Origin: Actinomycetota bacterium
Lineage (GTDB): Bacteria; Actinomycetota; Actinomycetes; S36-B12
Reading direction: 5' to 3'
Length of the DNA stretch: 7,259 nt
NCBI GenBank assembly: GCA_009726075.1
Contig: WLND01000074.1
Coordinates: 1 to 7,259, forward strand
Positions within the stretch are counted from its first letter, which is position 1. Every line of letters begins with the position of its first letter. The translations under genes and the position numbers were made by a program. This document shows positions 6,451 to 7,259 of this stretch, piece after piece. The notes under the pieces were generated by a model that was not told the origin of the DNA, did not search any database, and was given only the letters and a program-made list of their open reading frames with translations.

Positions 6451-7259
6451 ATGACTGACCAGAAGTGGTGCATCGACACCGACCTGAACACCCGATTCCC
6501 GGTGTACACCCGGTTCAACGCCAACGACGTGCTGCCCGACCCGATCACACCGCTGGGTGCCAGCATGGCTTGGATCCCGCACATGCTCCCCGGCTCGTCG
6601 ATGGGCTACGCGGCACTCGGCGCCGTGACGGCAGAGGAGTCGATCGACTTCGCGGCCTGGCCGTTCGGGGCCTTCTGCTACGGCCACCTCTACGTGAACG
6701 TCACCATGGCCCGGCTCGTCGGCATCCGCAGCGGCATCGGCTGGGCAGGCATCGACGCCGCCTTCTTCGGCAGCCACCCCGATGCTCCCCCGCACCTGGA
6801 CTCGCCGTCCGACATCAATGCCGAGGTGAGCCAGCGCATCGCCGACCGCACCACCTGGACCCTGACCGCGACCTCCTTCCCCGATCTGGAGGAGGAGACA
6901 GCCCTTGCGGACGGCTTCCGCGAGCAGCGCCCGGATATCGCCAAGCTCACCAATGGCGCACTCGTGGCCCGCGCCCGCTCGATGATGCCGTACCAGCGCG
7001 TCACCTGGCGCGGCGAGCTCATCGCCGGATCGCAGGCCGCGATCGGCCCGGCGGTCGTCATGAGCCTGCTTGGCGACGACACCTCGGTGAATGTCGTCGA
7101 CATCATCGGCCCGGCCGGCGATATCGTCTCCGCTGCACCGTCATATGCCCTGTGGGAGATGTCGCGCCTCGTCCGCGCCGATGCCGATGCGACCGCGCTG
7201 TTCGACGCCGGCATCGAGGGCCTGCACGACCGGCTCGAGGGCTCGCATCCTGCGCTGCA
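6451..7259 (+). CDS. PEP-utilising-enzyme-like protein, N-terminal part (3' end cut by window edge)
   Basis: I translated 269 complete codons from the ATG at 6451, which has GGAG (6441-6444) 6 nt upstream. There is no signal peptide. The start RFPVYTRFNANDVLPDPITPLGASM (residues 15-39) resembles the element of the type (N-x-x-[ED]-V-L-P-x-x-[IV]-T-P-L) that follows the ATP-binding domain in PEP synthase-like and rifampicin phosphotransferase-like enzymes. Later features are GIRSGIGWAGIDAAFFG (91-107), ALVARARSMMPY (170-181), SQAAIGPAV (194-202) and SAAPSYALWEMSRLV (227-241), which I recall from actinobacterial proteins annotated as PEP-utilising. The swivelling phosphohistidine domain would lie beyond the window edge and cannot be checked. 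The protein starts after where an ATP-grasp domain would be, so it is either a standalone module needing a partner or a degenerate homologue. Family assignment is by memory of motifs; substrate unknown. Confidence 0.6.
   Translation, partial: MTDQKWCIDTDLNTRFPVYTRFNANDVLPDPITPLGASMAWIPHMLPGSSMGYAALGAVTAEESIDFAAWPFGAFCYGHLYVNVTMARLVGIRSGIGWAGIDAAFFGSHPDAPPHLDSPSDINAEVSQRIADRTTWTLTATSFPDLEEETALADGFREQRPDIAKLTNGALVARARSMMPYQRVTWRGELIAGSQAAIGPAVVMSLLGDDTSVNVVDIIGPAGDIVSAAPSYALWEMSRLVRADADATALFDAGIEGLHDRLEGSHPAL

Overview
This 7.3 kb window is high-GC DNA with the codon use of an actinobacterium (Actinomycetota). That assignment rests on strong G/C bias at third codon positions, a FadE25-like acyl-CoA dehydrogenase of mycobacterial/nocardioform type, a single-chain IcmF mutase and what looks like a leaderless regulator mRNA. 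The species cannot be named from sequence reading alone. All five genes belong to, or flank, a short-chain acyl-CoA metabolism locus.

Layout: positions 1-5589 (minus strand) form a tight three-gene operon read right to left: icmF (fused isobutyryl-CoA mutase, 1079 aa), then a thiolase (399 aa, 32 bp gap), then an acyl-CoA dehydrogenase (2 bp gap), which runs off the left edge exactly after its predicted catalytic glutamate. Positions 5590-5835 are a divergent intergenic region. Positions 5836-6396 (plus) encode a MarR-family regulator. Positions 6451-7259 (plus) hold the first 269 codons of a protein resembling the non-ATP-grasp part of PEP-utilising phosphotransferases, which runs off the right edge.

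How the genes fit together (inference): IcmF interconverts isobutyryl-CoA and n-butyryl-CoA, moving the branched acyl group made from valine or isobutyrate into linear beta-oxidation. The dehydrogenase could oxidise butyryl-CoA and the thiolase could cleave acetoacetyl-CoA. A crotonase and a 3-hydroxyacyl-CoA dehydrogenase would complete the route and are not in the window. The divergent MarR protein is the natural candidate regulator.

The most interesting part is the 246 bp between icmF and marR. It contains (i) a 14-bp near-palindrome whose two halves each carry the -35 element of one of two back-to-back promoters, and (ii) ten in-phase 11-bp units (5635-5744) that would be transcribed as most of the icmF leader. 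Two of these units create ATG codons that start tiny ORFs chained by ATGA overlaps up to the icmF start. No RNA genes, insertion sequences, CRISPR arrays or convincing terminators were seen.
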